DNA of 64,000 nucleotides from Pantoea sp. alder81 (GCF_020179835.1 NZ_JAIUDA010000008.1:62001-126000); one strand, 5' to 3'; positions 19,074 through 28,732 are shown, counted from the first letter of the stretch. The notes: generated by a model from the sequence alone, not told the origin. Numbers and translations are program-made.

Positions 19074-19101
19074 AAGGTGCGCATCGCTGCGCACCTTTTT
19101 T
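19074..19101 (+). terminator. dkgA terminator formed by a REP-like palindrome (GGTGCGCA type)
   Basis: AAGGTGCGCA and TGCGCACCTT pair perfectly (10 bp, loop TCGC) and run into TTTTTT, a textbook intrinsic terminator on the plus strand. The same GGTGCGCA-N-TGCGCACC core, preceded by GTAA/GTAG, recurs at 28525-28544 and 29604-29623. Confidence 0.8.
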
Positions 19102-19102
19102 C

Positions 19103-20530
19103 TTAAGGGACTGGATTGACCTGTAACTGCCCTGCCGTGCCGCGGTCGGCTAACTCCAGTGTCTGGCTGTAATACATAAACGGGAAGTGATCCGACGAAC
19201 TCTGCGGGAAACTCACCAGCAGCTCCACATCACCATCCACCCACACCGTATCTTTCCAGCCGCGATCTTCACCCATCGGCTGCGCGCCATTGACGTTCTT
19301 AATCAGGAACATCACGCCCTGAATATGCAGCGACTGTGGACGATCGGCGTGAATAATCCAGCGTTCAAACGTGCCCTGCTGCACCGTCGTATCAATGCGG
19401 CTCATGTCCCACAGTGCGCCATTGATGCCTGGCACACTGTCGCCAATGCGGAATTCGCGGGTGCGCACCGCCACGCCATCCAGAATCTGATCGGCCAGTA
19501 GACGCATCGGCAGATTGTCAGTGACCAGCGGCAGTAAGCCGGTCGGACGCAGACTCAGCACCAGCGTGTTGGCGAGAATCGAGGAAGGTTCAAACAGACC
19601 GCGCAGGCGATCCATCAGCCCCGCCGCAGTGCCGGCGGTAATCGAGACTTCATCGCCCTGCGACATATCCACCAGCACTTCGCGGCGTTCACCGGGTGCC
19701 AGCGACAGCGTTTGCACCGCAACCGGCGCAGCCAGAAAACCCTGGTCGCTGGCAATCACGGTAAACGGGCGATTATCAGAGAAATTTAAATCAAAACGAC
19801 GCGCGTTTGATGCGTTTAATAAACGTAAACGCACCCAGCCACGAGAAACCTCGATATACGGGTTTTGCACGCCATTCACCAGCAAGGTGTCGCCGAGGAA
19901 ACCGCCATCGGAAGGTGGGTTATAAACCGGCGTAGCAAAGTTATCGAGGCGCTTGTCCTGAATAATCAGCGGGAAGTCATCGACGCCATAATGCTTAGGC
20001 AGCGGCAAGGCTTTGCTGACCTCATCCTCAATCAACCACATGCCTGCCAGACCGTTATAGACGTGCGGCGCCATACGATTCGGAGTATTAGCGTGATACC
20101 ACAATGTGGAAGCACCCTGGCGAATCGGCAACACTGGCGCCCAGTCAACGCCCGCCGACATCAGGCGCGGTGCGCCGCCCATTAAGGCTCCCGGCACCTG
20201 CAAGCCGCTAACGGTCATCGCCACCGGCTCGTTGAGGCGGTTACTGTAGATCATCTTCACGTCATCGCCGCTGTAAACGCGTACCGTGGGTCCGAGGTAC
20301 ATGCCATTAATGCCCCAAACCGGCACTTTATTGCTGTTGCCGCTGAATGACCAATGGCTGCGTTGCAGCGTCAGAAATAGCGGCTGACCACGACGAGACT
20401 CAATCAGTGGTGGGATCGGCAGGGGCACATCGCCCATCGGGGCCGCAGCGTAGGCGGCATAAGGCATGCTACTGGAAGCCAGCGCAACACCGGCGGAAAG
20501 CTGAATAAACTGACGTCTGCTGCAAGACAT
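19103..20530 (-). CDS. ftsP: Cell division protein FtsP (SufI), multicopper-oxidase fold
   Basis: A 475-residue periplasmic protein that stabilises the divisome under stress. It has a twin-arginine signal (SRRQFIQLSAGVALASS) for Tat export of the folded protein, then three cupredoxin domains. Conserved family stretches are YLGPTVRVYSGDDVK, ADWAPVLPIRQ-like VDWAPVLPIRQGASTLWYH, and GWKDTVWVDG near the end. The copper-ligand His pattern of true multicopper oxidases is largely missing, as in E. coli SufI. It lies downstream of plsC in the same orientation, as in E. coli. Confidence 0.94.
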   Translation of the reverse strand: MSCSRRQFIQLSAGVALASSSMPYAAYAAAPMGDVPLPIPPLIESRRGQPLFLTLQRSHWSFSGNSNKVPVWGINGMYLGPTVRVYSGDDVKMIYSNRLNEPVAMTVSGLQVPGALMGGAPRLMSAGVDWAPVLPIRQGASTLWYHANTPNRMAPHVYNGLAGMWLIEDEVSKALPLPKHYGVDDFPLIIQDKRLDNFATPVYNPPSDGGFLGDTLLVNGVQNPYIEVSRGWVRLRLLNASNARRFDLNFSDNRPFTVIASDQGFLAAPVAVQTLSLAPGERREVLVDMSQGDEVSITAGTAAGLMDRLRGLFEPSSILANTLVLSLRPTGLLPLVTDNLPMRLLADQILDGVAVRTREFRIGDSVPGINGALWDMSRIDTTVQQGTFERWIIHADRPQSLHIQGVMFLIKNVNGAQPMGEDRGWKDTVWVDGDVELLVSFPQSSSDHFPFMYYSQTLELADRGTAGQLQVNPVP

Positions 20531-20610
20531 AAAACTTCAGACCTTTTGAGCGTGGCGTGAGGACGCCGTGTCCATGTTGTTTTTGTTAGTGAGTTTTTTG
20601 CTGTGATGAG

Positions 20611-20635
20611 CACGGGGCAGAATCTCTGCCCCGTG
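20611..20635 (-). terminator. Hairpin between plsC and ftsP
   Basis: CACGGGGCAG and CTGCCCCGTG form a perfect 10-bp stem with a 5-nt loop 5 nt after the plsC stop. No T tract follows on the minus strand, so it may stabilise the plsC mRNA end or only attenuate read-through into ftsP. Confidence 0.5.
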
Positions 20636-20640
20636 GATGG

Positions 20641-21378
20641 CTAGAGTTTACCGCTTTTTTCGCGTTCGGCGACTTCGGCGTTCAATTCTTCCAGCTTAGC
20701 AGACATTAATTCGCGGCAGTGGGTGGCTAACTTGCGCACCGAGGTGCTTTCAAACTGCTTAGTGTCGACCGGAGGCAGCATTTCAACTATCACCAGGCCG
20801 TTGTTCCAGCGGTTCAGTTTGATTTTGTCATGGGTGTTCGAGACCACAATCGGGATGATCGGCACGCCTGCAGCCACAGCCGCATGGAAGGCGCCGGTTT
20901 TGAAGGGCAGTAAACCACGTCCACGGCTGCGCGTTCCTTCCGGGAACATCCAGAAAGAGATGCGCTTTTTATTAAACTGCCCGACCAATTCACCGATGGT
21001 GCCGTGCGCTTTGGCGCGGTTGTCTCGATCAATCAGCAGGTTGCCGGTCAGCCAGTAGAGTTGACCGAAGAACGGGATCCACAGCAGGCTCTTTTTGCCG
21101 ACGGTCACGGTGGTCGGCTGCACGATCTTGGCCGCCGTGATCATGTCATAGTTGTTCTGATGGTTAGCGATGTAAATCGCATTACCATAGCTCCCGGCAT
21201 CAGCGGGTTTGCGCAGCTCAACTTTGACACCAAACACCGTCGACAGGCGACCTAACATATGGCCGAATGTCGCCACATGACGCGGGTTACGCGGTGAGAA
21301 CAAACACCATATACTGCCGAAGATGCACACTAAAATCGAATAAATGATGACAATAATCGTGCGTAAAATTAGTAACAT
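20641..21378 (-). CDS. plsC: 1-acyl-sn-glycerol-3-phosphate acyltransferase
   Basis: A 245-residue inner-membrane enzyme that adds the second acyl chain to lysophosphatidic acid to make phosphatidic acid. It has an N-terminal hydrophobic anchor, then the catalytic HX4D motif NHQNNYD (H73-D78) and the phosphate-binding FPEGTRSRG box (about 146). It lies between parC and ftsP, same strand, as in E. coli. The start ATG at 21378 is 38 nt downstream of the parC stop, suggesting co-transcription. Confidence 0.95.
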   Translation of the reverse strand: MLLILRTIIVIIYSILVCIFGSIWCLFSPRNPRHVATFGHMLGRLSTVFGVKVELRKPADAGSYGNAIYIANHQNNYDMITAAKIVQPTTVTVGKKSLLWIPFFGQLYWLTGNLLIDRDNRAKAHGTIGELVGQFNKKRISFWMFPEGTRSRGRGLLPFKTGAFHAAVAAGVPIIPIVVSNTHDKIKLNRWNNGLVIVEMLPPVDTKQFESTSVRKLATHCRELMSAKLEELNAEVAEREKSGKL

Positions 21379-21416
21379 AGCTTCCTCAAGTTGGGCAATC
21401 CATTGCCTGTTCAGTC

Positions 21417-23690
21417 TTATTCTTCGCTACTCGCGTCACTTTTCGGGCGCGCTGGCGCATTCACTTCCACGCTATCAATACGCTGTAATCCGCGTGACAC
21501 ACTGCCACGGCGGCCACGATCGGCACGCACTTTTTGCAGGTCTTCATCGCGCATAATCAGCTTACGCTTGCCGACGTAGAGAGTGAGTGAACTGCCCGGC
21601 GGCAAGATTAACAACCATTGCAGTTTGTCCACGCCAGCGGCAGCATCCGCTGATGGGATGGAGATGATTTTATTGCCTTTGCCTTTCGACATCTGTGGCA
21701 GATCGCTCACCGGGAACATCAGCATACGACCGGCCTGAGTGATCGCCAGCAGCATGTCATCGCCGGAGTGCACCGCCATCGGCGTCATCACTTTGGCATT
21801 TTCCGGCAGCGTCAGCAGCGCTTTACCGGCACGGTTGCGCGAAATCAGATCGGCAAAGGTGCAGATAAAGCCGTAACCGGCATCGGAGGCCATCAGCAGT
21901 TTCTGATCGTCCGCTTCCATCAACACCTGTTCAAATGCAGCACCTGGCGGTGGCGTCAGCTTGCCGGTCAGCGGTTCGCCCTGCCCGCGCGCCGATGGTA
22001 ACGAGGTCGGGTCCAGTGTATAGCTGCGGCCGGTGGAGTCGATAAAGGCCACCGGCTGATTGCTCTTACCGCGTGCGGCAGCAAGATAGCTATCGCCAGC
22101 CTTATAGCTGAGCCCGGTAGGATCGATATCGTGCCCTTTGGCACTGCGCACCCAACCCATCTGCGACAGCACAATGGTGACCGGCTCGGCACTCACCAGC
22201 TCGGTTTCGCTCAATGCTTTGGCTTCTTCGCGCTCATGCAGCGGTGAACGGCGAGCGTCACCGTACGTCTGGCTATCGGCTAACAGCTCTTTCTTCAGCA
22301 GGTTGCTCATCTTGCGCTCGGACGCCAGAATCGCCTGCAGCTGATCGCGCTCTTTCTCCAGTTCCGCCTGCTCACCGCGAATCTTCATCTCTTCCAGTTT
22401 GGCGAGATGGCGCAGTTTCAGTTCCAGAATGGATTCGGCTTGCGTGTCGCTGAGTTCAAAGCGCGACATCAACACCTGCTTGGGTTCGTCCTCGGTACGG
22501 ATGATGTGAATCACTTCATCAATATTGAGGAACGCCACCAGCAAACCTTCGAGGATATGCAGGCGGCGCAGCACGCGATCTAAGCGATAGTTCAGGCGGC
22601 GTGTCACGGTATCGCGACGGTACACCAGCCATTCAGACAGGATTTCCAGCAGGTTTTTCACCGCCGGACGGTTATCCAGTCCGATCATATTCAGGTTAAC
22701 GCGATAGCTCTTTTCCAGATCGGTGGTGGCGAACAGATGATTCATCACCTGCTCCACATCCACACGATTAGAACGCGGCACAATCACCAGACGCGTTGGG
22801 TTCTCATGGTTGGATTCATCACGCAGATCTTCGACCATCGGCAGCTTTTTATTGCGCATCTGGTTGGCGATCTGCTCCAGCACGCGTGCACCGGAAACCT
22901 GGTGCGGCAGCGCGGTGATCACCACATCGCCATCTTCTTTCTTCCACACCGCGCGCTGACGGATCGAACCGCGCCCGCTTTGGTAGATTTTGCGGATCTC
23001 GCTGCGCGGGGTGATGATCTCGGCTTCGGTCGGATAATCCGGGCCCTGCACAATATCCAGCAACTCATCCAGCGTGGTATCGGGTTTGTCGATCAGCTTC
23101 ACCGCCGCTTCCGCAACTTCACGCAGGTTATGCGGTGGGATATCGGTGGCCATGCCCACGGCAATACCGGTGGTGCCGTTCAGCAGGATGTTCGGCAGGC
23201 GTGCCGGCAACATTTTCGGCTCCTGCATGGTGCCGTCAAAGTTCGGGATGTAATCGACCGTGCCTTGTCCCAACTCGCCCAGCAAAATCTCGGCATATTT
23301 GGAGAGGCGTGACTCGGTGTAACGCATCGCGGCGAAGGATTTGGGATCATCCGGTGCACCCCAGTTTCCCTGACCATCCACCAGCGGATAGCGATAGGAG
23401 AACGGCTGCGCCATTAACACCATCGCTTCGTAGCAGGCGCTGTCGCCGTGCGGATGGTATTTACCTAATACGTCACCGACGGTACGCGCAGATTTTTTGA
23501 ATTTGGCGCTGGCATTGAGGCCCAATTCCGACATCGCATACACAATACGGCGCTGCACCGGCTTGAGGCCATCGCCGATATACGGCAGTGCGCGGTCCAT
23601 GATCACGTACATGGAGTAGTTCAGGTACGCGTTTTCCGTAAATTTGTGCAGGGCAAGACGCTCTGCACCATCCTGCGTCAATTCGCTCAT
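21417..23690 (-). CDS. parC: DNA topoisomerase IV subunit A
   Basis: A 757-residue breakage-reunion subunit that decatenates sister chromosomes with ParE. The catalytic Tyr lies in [13 protein letters not shown] (about 124). The quinolone-resistance region reads [13 protein letters not shown], so the Ser and Glu equivalent to E. coli S80 and E84 are unchanged. The C-terminal beta-pinwheel is complete. The ATG at 23690 ([12 protein letters not shown]) is chosen by comparison with E. coli and a GAGGA upstream; the frame extends to 23732. Unlike E. coli, parE is not close by: the PTS and mdaB cluster separates them by about 8.8 kb. Confidence 0.95.
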   Translation of the reverse strand: MSELTQDGAERLALHKFTENAYLNYSMYVIMDRALPYIGDGLKPVQRRIVYAMSELGLNASAKFKKSARTVGDVLGKYHPHGDSACYEAMVLMAQPFSYRYPLVDGQGNWGAPDDPKSFAAMRYTESRLSKYAEILLGELGQGTVDYIPNFDGTMQEPKMLPARLPNILLNGTTGIAVGMATDIPPHNLREVAEAAVKLIDKPDTTLDELLDIVQGPDYPTEAEIITPRSEIRKIYQSGRGSIRQRAVWKKEDGDVVITALPHQVSGARVLEQIANQMRNKKLPMVEDLRDESNHENPTRLVIVPRSNRVDVEQVMNHLFATTDLEKSYRVNLNMIGLDNRPAVKNLLEILSEWLVYRRDTVTRRLNYRLDRVLRRLHILEGLLVAFLNIDEVIHIIRTEDEPKQVLMSRFELSDTQAESILELKLRHLAKLEEMKIRGEQAELEKERDQLQAILASERKMSNLLKKELLADSQTYGDARRSPLHEREEAKALSETELVSAEPVTIVLSQMGWVRSAKGHDIDPTGLSYKAGDSYLAAARGKSNQPVAFIDSTGRSYTLDPTSLPSARGQGEPLTGKLTPPPGAAFEQVLMEADDQKLLMASDAGYGFICTFADLISRNRAGKALLTLPENAKVMTPMAVHSGDDMLLAITQAGRMLMFPVSDLPQMSKGKGNKIISIPSADAAAGVDKLQWLLILPPGSSLTLYVGKRKLIMRDEDLQKVRADRGRRGSVSRGLQRIDSVEVNAPARPKSDASSEE

Positions 23691-24101
23691 TAAGCTCGCA
23701 TCCTCACTTCGTGGCCCGCAACGGCGGGGCATCCGGCGCTCATTTGGCGAGGATAGTACCTTATTCGTGCGAGTTAGTCACAGGGAAGCCAATGGCCACC
23801 AGCAGAATCGTATTGCGTTAAATAACGTGATATTGGTCAGGAAATTAAAAAGGAATGAGATCAGCATCACAATGAATATAGCGATTAATATGTGAGCAGG
23901 ATCTCAATTAATTATTAATAATTTCAGGTGTATTAAAGCTGTCCGTAATCATGGACAACATTTAGTATTGTTGCTTACGCCGTCCTTTTCTAAATTCATA
24001 CTCCATAAGACACAAATATTGCGCTCCTGATTTCTGGCATGAAGAAATAGATAACGAGGAAATAATCTTAAAAACGCTTTGCCAAAATAAAGGGTGACCG
24101 A
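23691..24101. other. Divergent control region between parC and the PTS operon
   Basis: 411 bp without a gene. AT-rich on the right side. It contains a CRP-like site (23891-23906), then an inverted repeat TGTCC-N8-GGACA (23940-23957), a possible operator or stem in the leader of the PTS regulator mRNA. No REP-like element was seen. Confidence 0.5.
23891..23906 (+). promoter_or_regulatory. CRP-like site upstream of the PTS operon
   Basis: TGTGA-gcagga-TCTCA matches nine of the ten half-site bases of TGTGA-N6-TCACA if the one T-for-A change is allowed, and AT-rich flanks extend on both sides. It lies about 195 bp before the regulator ATG, consistent with catabolite control of a sugar PTS. Confidence 0.5.
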
Positions 24102-25664
24102 ATGCAAATACTGACTTCGCGACAACACCGTTTAGTCAAACTGCTGTTGCAACATGCTGCACCGCAGCCGATCAGAGAATTAGCCTTACAGCTGGGCGTA
24201 TCAGAAAAGACCATTCAACGCGATTTACAGTGGCTGGAGAGCTGGCTCGGCAGCTGGTCACTGACGCTGGAGAAGACTCCAGGACGCGGTGTGCGCTTAC
24301 GGGTTGATGATATCCAGCAGCGGTTACAACTGGAACAGCAGCTCAACGGCGATGAAAGCAGTGCTGATGCGCTGGGGCAAAACAGCCGTCGGGTGAAGAT
24401 TGCGTCGCAGCTGCTGAGCGATGCACCGCGTGTGACCTCAATCAGCAAACTGTCAGAGCGCTATTTTATTAGTCACGCCTCGATAGTGAACGACCTGAAA
24501 GTGATTGAAGAGTGGCTGCAACCGTTGGGTTTGACGCTGCAACGCGGGCCAGCCGGTACGCACATTGAAGGCAATGAGCAGACGCTGCGCCAGGCAATGG
24601 TCTCACTGATCAATGACGTGATGCAGCAAAACGTCGCTGGCACGCCGCTGTTGCCGCGCCTCGATCCCGGTAGCCAGCAGGCGCTGGTGCATTATTTTGG
24701 CGATGAGGATGTGGCTTTTGTGCAGGCGCTGCTGCAACAGATGGAGCAGCAACTCAGTTACCCGTTAGGCGATGCCTGGTATCTGAATCTCTGTACTCAT
24801 ATTCTGATCATGATGCACCGTATGGCGCAGGGCAATGCGCTGGCACTGGAAACACTCACCACGGTTCAGGATCTCGATCAGCGCATTTTGCTTATCGCGC
24901 AACAGATGGTGGTGCAAATCGAGCAGCGGATGTGTTGTGCCCTTCCCGCTGATGAAGTCGGTTTTATTTATCAATATATTGTCTCGTCCGGCATTGTGGT
25001 GGAAGAACGTGGCGATAATGCGCCGATGCACAATCAATTTTCTACCGCAGAGTCCGTAAAAATAACCTGTGAATTAATCGATCGTTTTTCGGCTTTTATT
25101 CAGCAGGACTTAGCGCAGGACCGATTATTATTCGACGGTTTATTGGTGCATATAAAGCCATTATTAAATCGACTCAAATATCATATTCATATTCGCAATC
25201 CCCTGCTGGAGGATATTCAGCAGGAAATGAAGGGGATATTTTCCTTAACGCAGCAGGCGATGCAATTAACCGCTCACACTTATGGGCTATCGCCGGTGGC
25301 TGACGACGAAATTGGTTATCTCTGCGTGCATTTCCAGGCGGCGCTGGAGCGGCAAATTGCCCATAAACGCATTCTGGTGGTGTGTTCCAGCGGCGTGGGG
25401 ACTTCGCATCTGCTGAAGAGTCGTATCTTGCGGGCGTTCCCTGACTGGGAAATTGCCGGTGTGGTCTCCGCCAGCAATCACGCCGCGTTTTGTCAGAACC
25501 AGACCGTGGATTTAGTGATCACCACTATCCATCTCAACGCCGGACCGATTCCGGCTGTGTATGTGAGTGCATTTTTTAACGATGACGATATCCGGCGGGT
25601 CACTGACGCCATGATTGGCAGCCAGCTGCCGGACGGCGCGCACTGCGCGTTGGCTGAACATTAA
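24102..25664 (+). CDS. BglG/MtlR-type PTS-regulated transcription activator (PRD protein)
   Basis: A 520-residue regulator with an N-terminal HTH_11 domain (1-60, LALQLGVSEKTIQRDLQWLE), a second Mga-type HTH (95-150, SKLSERYFISHASIVNDLKVI), two PTS-regulation domains (about 195-300 and 310-415, with His such as H233, H350 and H410), and an EIIB-like domain whose Cys is C428 in VVCSSGVGTS. Such proteins bind DNA and are tuned by phosphorylation from HPr and the cognate EIIs. It heads the PTS operon and presumably activates it. Similar architecture to FrvR; no EIIA domain is fused, which fits the separate EIIA gene 18 nt downstream. Confidence 0.88.
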   Translation: MQILTSRQHRLVKLLLQHAAPQPIRELALQLGVSEKTIQRDLQWLESWLGSWSLTLEKTPGRGVRLRVDDIQQRLQLEQQLNGDESSADALGQNSRRVKIASQLLSDAPRVTSISKLSERYFISHASIVNDLKVIEEWLQPLGLTLQRGPAGTHIEGNEQTLRQAMVSLINDVMQQNVAGTPLLPRLDPGSQQALVHYFGDEDVAFVQALLQQMEQQLSYPLGDAWYLNLCTHILIMMHRMAQGNALALETLTTVQDLDQRILLIAQQMVVQIEQRMCCALPADEVGFIYQYIVSSGIVVEERGDNAPMHNQFSTAESVKITCELIDRFSAFIQQDLAQDRLLFDGLLVHIKPLLNRLKYHIHIRNPLLEDIQQEMKGIFSLTQQAMQLTAHTYGLSPVADDEIGYLCVHFQAALERQIAHKRILVVCSSGVGTSHLLKSRILRAFPDWEIAGVVSASNHAAFCQNQTVDLVITTIHLNAGPIPAVYVSAFFNDDDIRRVTDAMIGSQLPDGAHCALAEH

Positions 25665-25682
25665 TTGAATGAGGTAAAACCC

Positions 25683-26153
25683 ATGGATATTTCCCGCATT
25701 CTGACGCCACGCCGCGTTAACCTGGCACTGACTGCCACCACCAAAGAAGAGGTGATTCACCAGCTCACCGATCTGCTGTATCAGGACGGCGCCATCACCG
25801 ATCGTGAGGCGTTTATTGAAGACGTCTGGCTGCGTGAAGCTGAAGGTTCGACGGGTTTCGAAAACCACGTGGCCATCCCTCACGGCAAATCAGCCGCCGT
25901 CCAACACACCACACTCGCCATTGGTCGTACCCAACAGGATATCCCCTGGGAAACGCTCGATGGCAGCCAGGTGCGCTGCATCATCCTGTTCGCGGTGCGA
26001 CTGGAAGATCAGAACACCACCCATATTCGCCTGTTGTCGCAGGTGGCCAGCGCGCTGGCCGATGATGAGGTGATAGCCCAACTGCTGGTGGAAAACGACC
26101 CCAGCAATATCATCCGGCTGTTTAGCCAGTACGCCGAAACCGACCTCTGTTAA
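25683..26153 (+). CDS. PTS fructose-family EIIA component
   Basis: A 156-residue cytoplasmic phosphocarrier of the PTS_EIIA_2 (fructose/mannitol) family. The phosphorylated His is H67 in HVAIPHGKS. GAGG lies 8 nt before the ATG at 25683; a TTG at 25665 in frame is less likely. It takes phosphate from HPr and passes it to the EIIB encoded next. It is the second gene of the cassette, between the PRD activator and EIIB. Confidence 0.9.
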   Translation: MDISRILTPRRVNLALTATTKEEVIHQLTDLLYQDGAITDREAFIEDVWLREAEGSTGFENHVAIPHGKSAAVQHTTLAIGRTQQDIPWETLDGSQVRCIILFAVRLEDQNTTHIRLLSQVASALADDEVIAQLLVENDPSNIIRLFSQYAETDLC

Positions 26154-26177
26154 TACCCTAACTCTTTGAGGTGACAC

Positions 26178-26492
26178 ATGAATATCGTCTGTGTAGCGGC
26201 CTGCACGGCAGGCATCGCGCATACCTATATTGCGCGTGAAAAACTGATCAAAGGCGCTCATGCACTGGGCCACACCATCCACGTCGAAACGCAAGGCACC
26301 ATTGGCACCGAAACGGCGCTCACGCGAGAAGATATCGCCGCTGCTGACGTGGTGATCCTTGCCATCGACGTGAAGATCAACGGCGAAGAGCGCTTTCAGG
26401 GCAAACCCATCGTGCGAGTGAAAACCGAAGTGGTGATCAAGTCACCGGTTAAATTCCTCGAAAAAGTGGCGGATTCACTGGCGCGTGCCTGA
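26178..26492 (+). CDS. PTS fructose-family EIIB component
   Basis: A 104-residue protein of the PTS_IIB_fruc family that transfers phosphate from EIIA to the sugar. The phosphorylated Cys is C9 in VAACTAGIAHTYIARE. The family loop is usually CPTGIAHT; here Pro and Thr are Thr and Ala, a mild variation that keeps the Cys and the GIAHT end. It starts 24 nt after EIIA and is followed 11 nt later by EIIC. Confidence 0.9.
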   Translation: MNIVCVAACTAGIAHTYIAREKLIKGAHALGHTIHVETQGTIGTETALTREDIAAADVVILAIDVKINGEERFQGKPIVRVKTEVVIKSPVKFLEKVADSLARA

Positions 26493-26503
26493 GGAGATCC
26501 ACC

Positions 26504-27595
26504 ATGAACGAAAACAAACGTCAGTACGGGCAGGAGATCAAAGGTCACTTGCTCACCGGGATCTCCTGGATGATCCCGCTGATCGTCGCCGCCGGGATCT
26601 GCATCGCGCTCGGCCAGGTGATCGGTGGGCCGGATGTTGGTAAGCACCCCGGCACTATCGCCTGGATGCTGAATCAGATCGGCGGTTGGGGTATGGGGCT
26701 GATCGTGCCGTTGATCAGTGCCGCCATCGCCTACTCCATCGCCGATCGTCCCGGCTTTGCGCCCGGTTTGATCATCGGCTTTATCTGCGGCCAGATCGGC
26801 ACCGGTTTTATCGGCGGCATGCTCGGCGGTTTCCTGGTGGGCTACACGGTGCTGCTGCTGCGCCGCACCATCAAGCTGCCGCAGTCGATGCAGGGATTGA
26901 TGCCGATTATGGTGCTGCCCGTACTGAGCACCATTATTGCCGGGCTGTTGATGATGACCTTCATCGGTCAGCCGATTATCTGGCTGCAGAAGGCGCTGAT
27001 TCACCTGCTGGAGTCGATGCAGGGCGGTTCTAAGTTTGTGCTGGGTGCGGTGCTGGGCGCGATGGCGACTTTTGACTTCGGTGGCCCCGTCAACAAGACC
27101 ATGTCGCTGTTCGCCGACGGCATGCTGGTCGACGGGATTTACGGCCCGGAAGCGGTGAAGTTTGTCGGATCGATGATCCCGCCGTTCGGCATCACGCTGT
27201 CTTATCTGCTGACGCGCCATAAGTACACCAAAGCAGAGAAAGAGGCGCTGAAAGCCGCGTTTCCGATGGGGATCTGCATGATCACCGAAGGGGTGATTCC
27301 GATTGCGGCGCGTGACCTGCTGCGCGTGGTGGGCAGCTGCGTGGTGGCTTCAGCCATTGCCGGTGGGCTGATTATGGTGTGGGGCGTCGAAGCACCGGTG
27401 CCACACGGCGGGATGTTTGTGGTGCCGCTGTTTACCAAACCGCTGATGTTCTGTCTGGCGCTGGGTATCGGCACCGTGGTGTGCGGCGTGATGCTGTCGC
27501 TGATGAAAAAACCGGTGACGCAGGCAGATGAAGAGTTCGATGACGTGGAAGCCCCCGGCGTCCGCGACGAAGAGATCAAATTCACACTGGAATAA
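26504..27595 (+). CDS. PTS fructose-family EIIC permease
   Basis: A 363-residue inner-membrane channel of the fructose-type EIIC family (FrwC/FryC-like), with about 9-10 helices. Conserved pieces include LLTGISWMIPLIVAAG, PGFAPGLIIGFICG, FDFGGPVNKTM and the ITEGVIPIAARD motif that contacts sugar. It forms the transporter with the separate EIIA and EIIB. A highly acidic tail (ADEEFDDVEAPGVRDEE) ends the protein. The sugar is unknown; the linked aldolases point to a ketose. Confidence 0.9.
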   Translation: MNENKRQYGQEIKGHLLTGISWMIPLIVAAGICIALGQVIGGPDVGKHPGTIAWMLNQIGGWGMGLIVPLISAAIAYSIADRPGFAPGLIIGFICGQIGTGFIGGMLGGFLVGYTVLLLRRTIKLPQSMQGLMPIMVLPVLSTIIAGLLMMTFIGQPIIWLQKALIHLLESMQGGSKFVLGAVLGAMATFDFGGPVNKTMSLFADGMLVDGIYGPEAVKFVGSMIPPFGITLSYLLTRHKYTKAEKEALKAAFPMGICMITEGVIPIAARDLLRVVGSCVVASAIAGGLIMVWGVEAPVPHGGMFVVPLFTKPLMFCLALGIGTVVCGVMLSLMKKPVTQADEEFDDVEAPGVRDEEIKFTLE

Positions 27596-27604
27596 GGAGC
27601 CACC

Positions 27605-28456
27605 ATGTTTGCCATGATGAACGACCTGATTCAGACCGCCGCCAAACAGCAGTATGCCGTGCTGGCGATCAATTGCTTTAACCTTGAAACCGCGCGGGCG
27701 GCTATTCAGGCCGCCGAACAACAGCGCGCCCCGTTGATCCTCAACGTCTATCAGGGTCACAGCCAGCACTTCCCCCCTGCTGTGGCCGTGCCGCTGGTGC
27801 AGGCGCTGGCGAAAGACGCCACCGTGCCGGTTGCGCTGGCGCTGGATCACGGCAAGGCCTTTCCGCTAATTGGTCAGGCATTCCGCGCCGGGTTCACTGG
27901 GCTGATGATCGATGCTTCCGCCGATCCGCTGGCCGAGAACATTCGCCAGACCGCAGCGGTGGTGAAAATGGCGCACACCGCTGGCGTTTGCGTTGAAGGC
28001 GAGCTGGGGCATATCGCCGATGCGCCGACCTACGAGTTAGCCGATGCCTCCGTGAAAATGACGCAGGTTGCCGACGTGCTGCCGTTTATCGAGCAAACCG
28101 ATATCGATTTACTGGCGATTTCGGTGGGCACCGCGCACGGGCTTTATCCAGCGGGCGTGAAGCCGAAGATCGATTTCCAGCGTTTGCAGGAACTGCATGC
28201 GGTTTCAACCCGCCCACTGGCGCTGCATGGTGGTTCAGGCACACCCGCCGAGGATATCCGCCGCGTCAGCCAGTACGGCGTGGCCAAGATTAACGTCGGC
28301 GCCGCGGTGTTTGATGCCGGGAAGAATGCGGTGGAGCAGGCACTGAAACAGCATCCGCACGCAGAGCTGGCCGATCTGCTGGGGCTGATGGAATCCGCCT
28401 GCCGCGAGGTGGTGATTGAGTATCTGAGCTGGTCGGGATCGGCTGGCAAAGCGTAA
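27605..28456 (+). CDS. Class II ketose-bisphosphate aldolase family protein (first copy)
   Basis: A 283-residue zinc aldolase of the FbaA/GatY/KbaY family, which cleaves ketose-1,6-bisphosphates or similar phosphates to dihydroxyacetone phosphate and an aldehyde. Catalytic Asp is D81 with Zn ligands H82, H178 (GTAHGLY) and H208 (LHGGSG). The usual DHH reads DHG, a known variation outside the ligands. The KINV motif follows. It starts 9 nt after EIIC and is the last gene before the repeat array. Substrate not predictable. Confidence 0.85.
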   Translation: MFAMMNDLIQTAAKQQYAVLAINCFNLETARAAIQAAEQQRAPLILNVYQGHSQHFPPAVAVPLVQALAKDATVPVALALDHGKAFPLIGQAFRAGFTGLMIDASADPLAENIRQTAAVVKMAHTAGVCVEGELGHIADAPTYELADASVKMTQVADVLPFIEQTDIDLLAISVGTAHGLYPAGVKPKIDFQRLQELHAVSTRPLALHGGSGTPAEDIRRVSQYGVAKINVGAAVFDAGKNAVEQALKQHPHAELADLLGLMESACREVVIEYLSWSGSAGKA

Positions 28457-28472
28457 TGCGCGAACGCATCAA

Positions 28473-28490
28473 GTCGCCATAAATGGCGAC
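28473..28490. repeat. REP-like palindrome (GTCGCC type), left half of a composite element
   Basis: GTCGCCAT-AA-ATGGCGAC is a perfect palindrome followed directly by CCTACA. About 24 nt later TGTAGG leads into the GGTGCGCA palindrome, so the two palindromes face each other with CCTACA/TGTAGG feet. That is the layout of paired REP sequences (BIME). Confidence 0.65.
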
Positions 28491-28524
28491 CCTACAAGGT
28501 AAGGTGCAATCGCCCCCCCTGTAG

Positions 28525-28627
28525 GGTGCGCATTTATGCGCACCGTTTAAATGGACGCACGAAATTAATCGCATTTATGCGCACCGTTTAAATCGACGCA
28601 CGTGATTCATCGCATTTATGCGCACCG
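28525..28627. repeat. 41-bp tandem repeat of the GGTGCGCA palindrome (2.4 copies)
   Basis: The first palindrome (GGTGCGCAT-TT-ATGCGCACC, 28525-28544) starts an array with units at 28530-28570 and 28571-28611 and a partial unit from 28612. Each begins GCATTTATGCGCACCG and continues TTTAAAT-S-GACGCACG. The two full units differ at only a few positions. It lies between the two aldolase genes and may affect mRNA stability or termination. Confidence 0.75.
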
Positions 28628-28732
28628 GTAAGGGCGCGCAGGTAATCGGTATTTAATGCATTTCCCTTAAATCCATCATCGGGTCGGCGCACACGTCGGC
28701 TCTGGTAAAACTCACGTTGAGGAAATATTAAC

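Noticed and set aside
26396..27220. 274-codon minus-strand ORF rich in His, Gln and Asp
   Set aside because: Antisense shadow of the EIIC gene with a composition typical of reversed GC-rich coding sequence.
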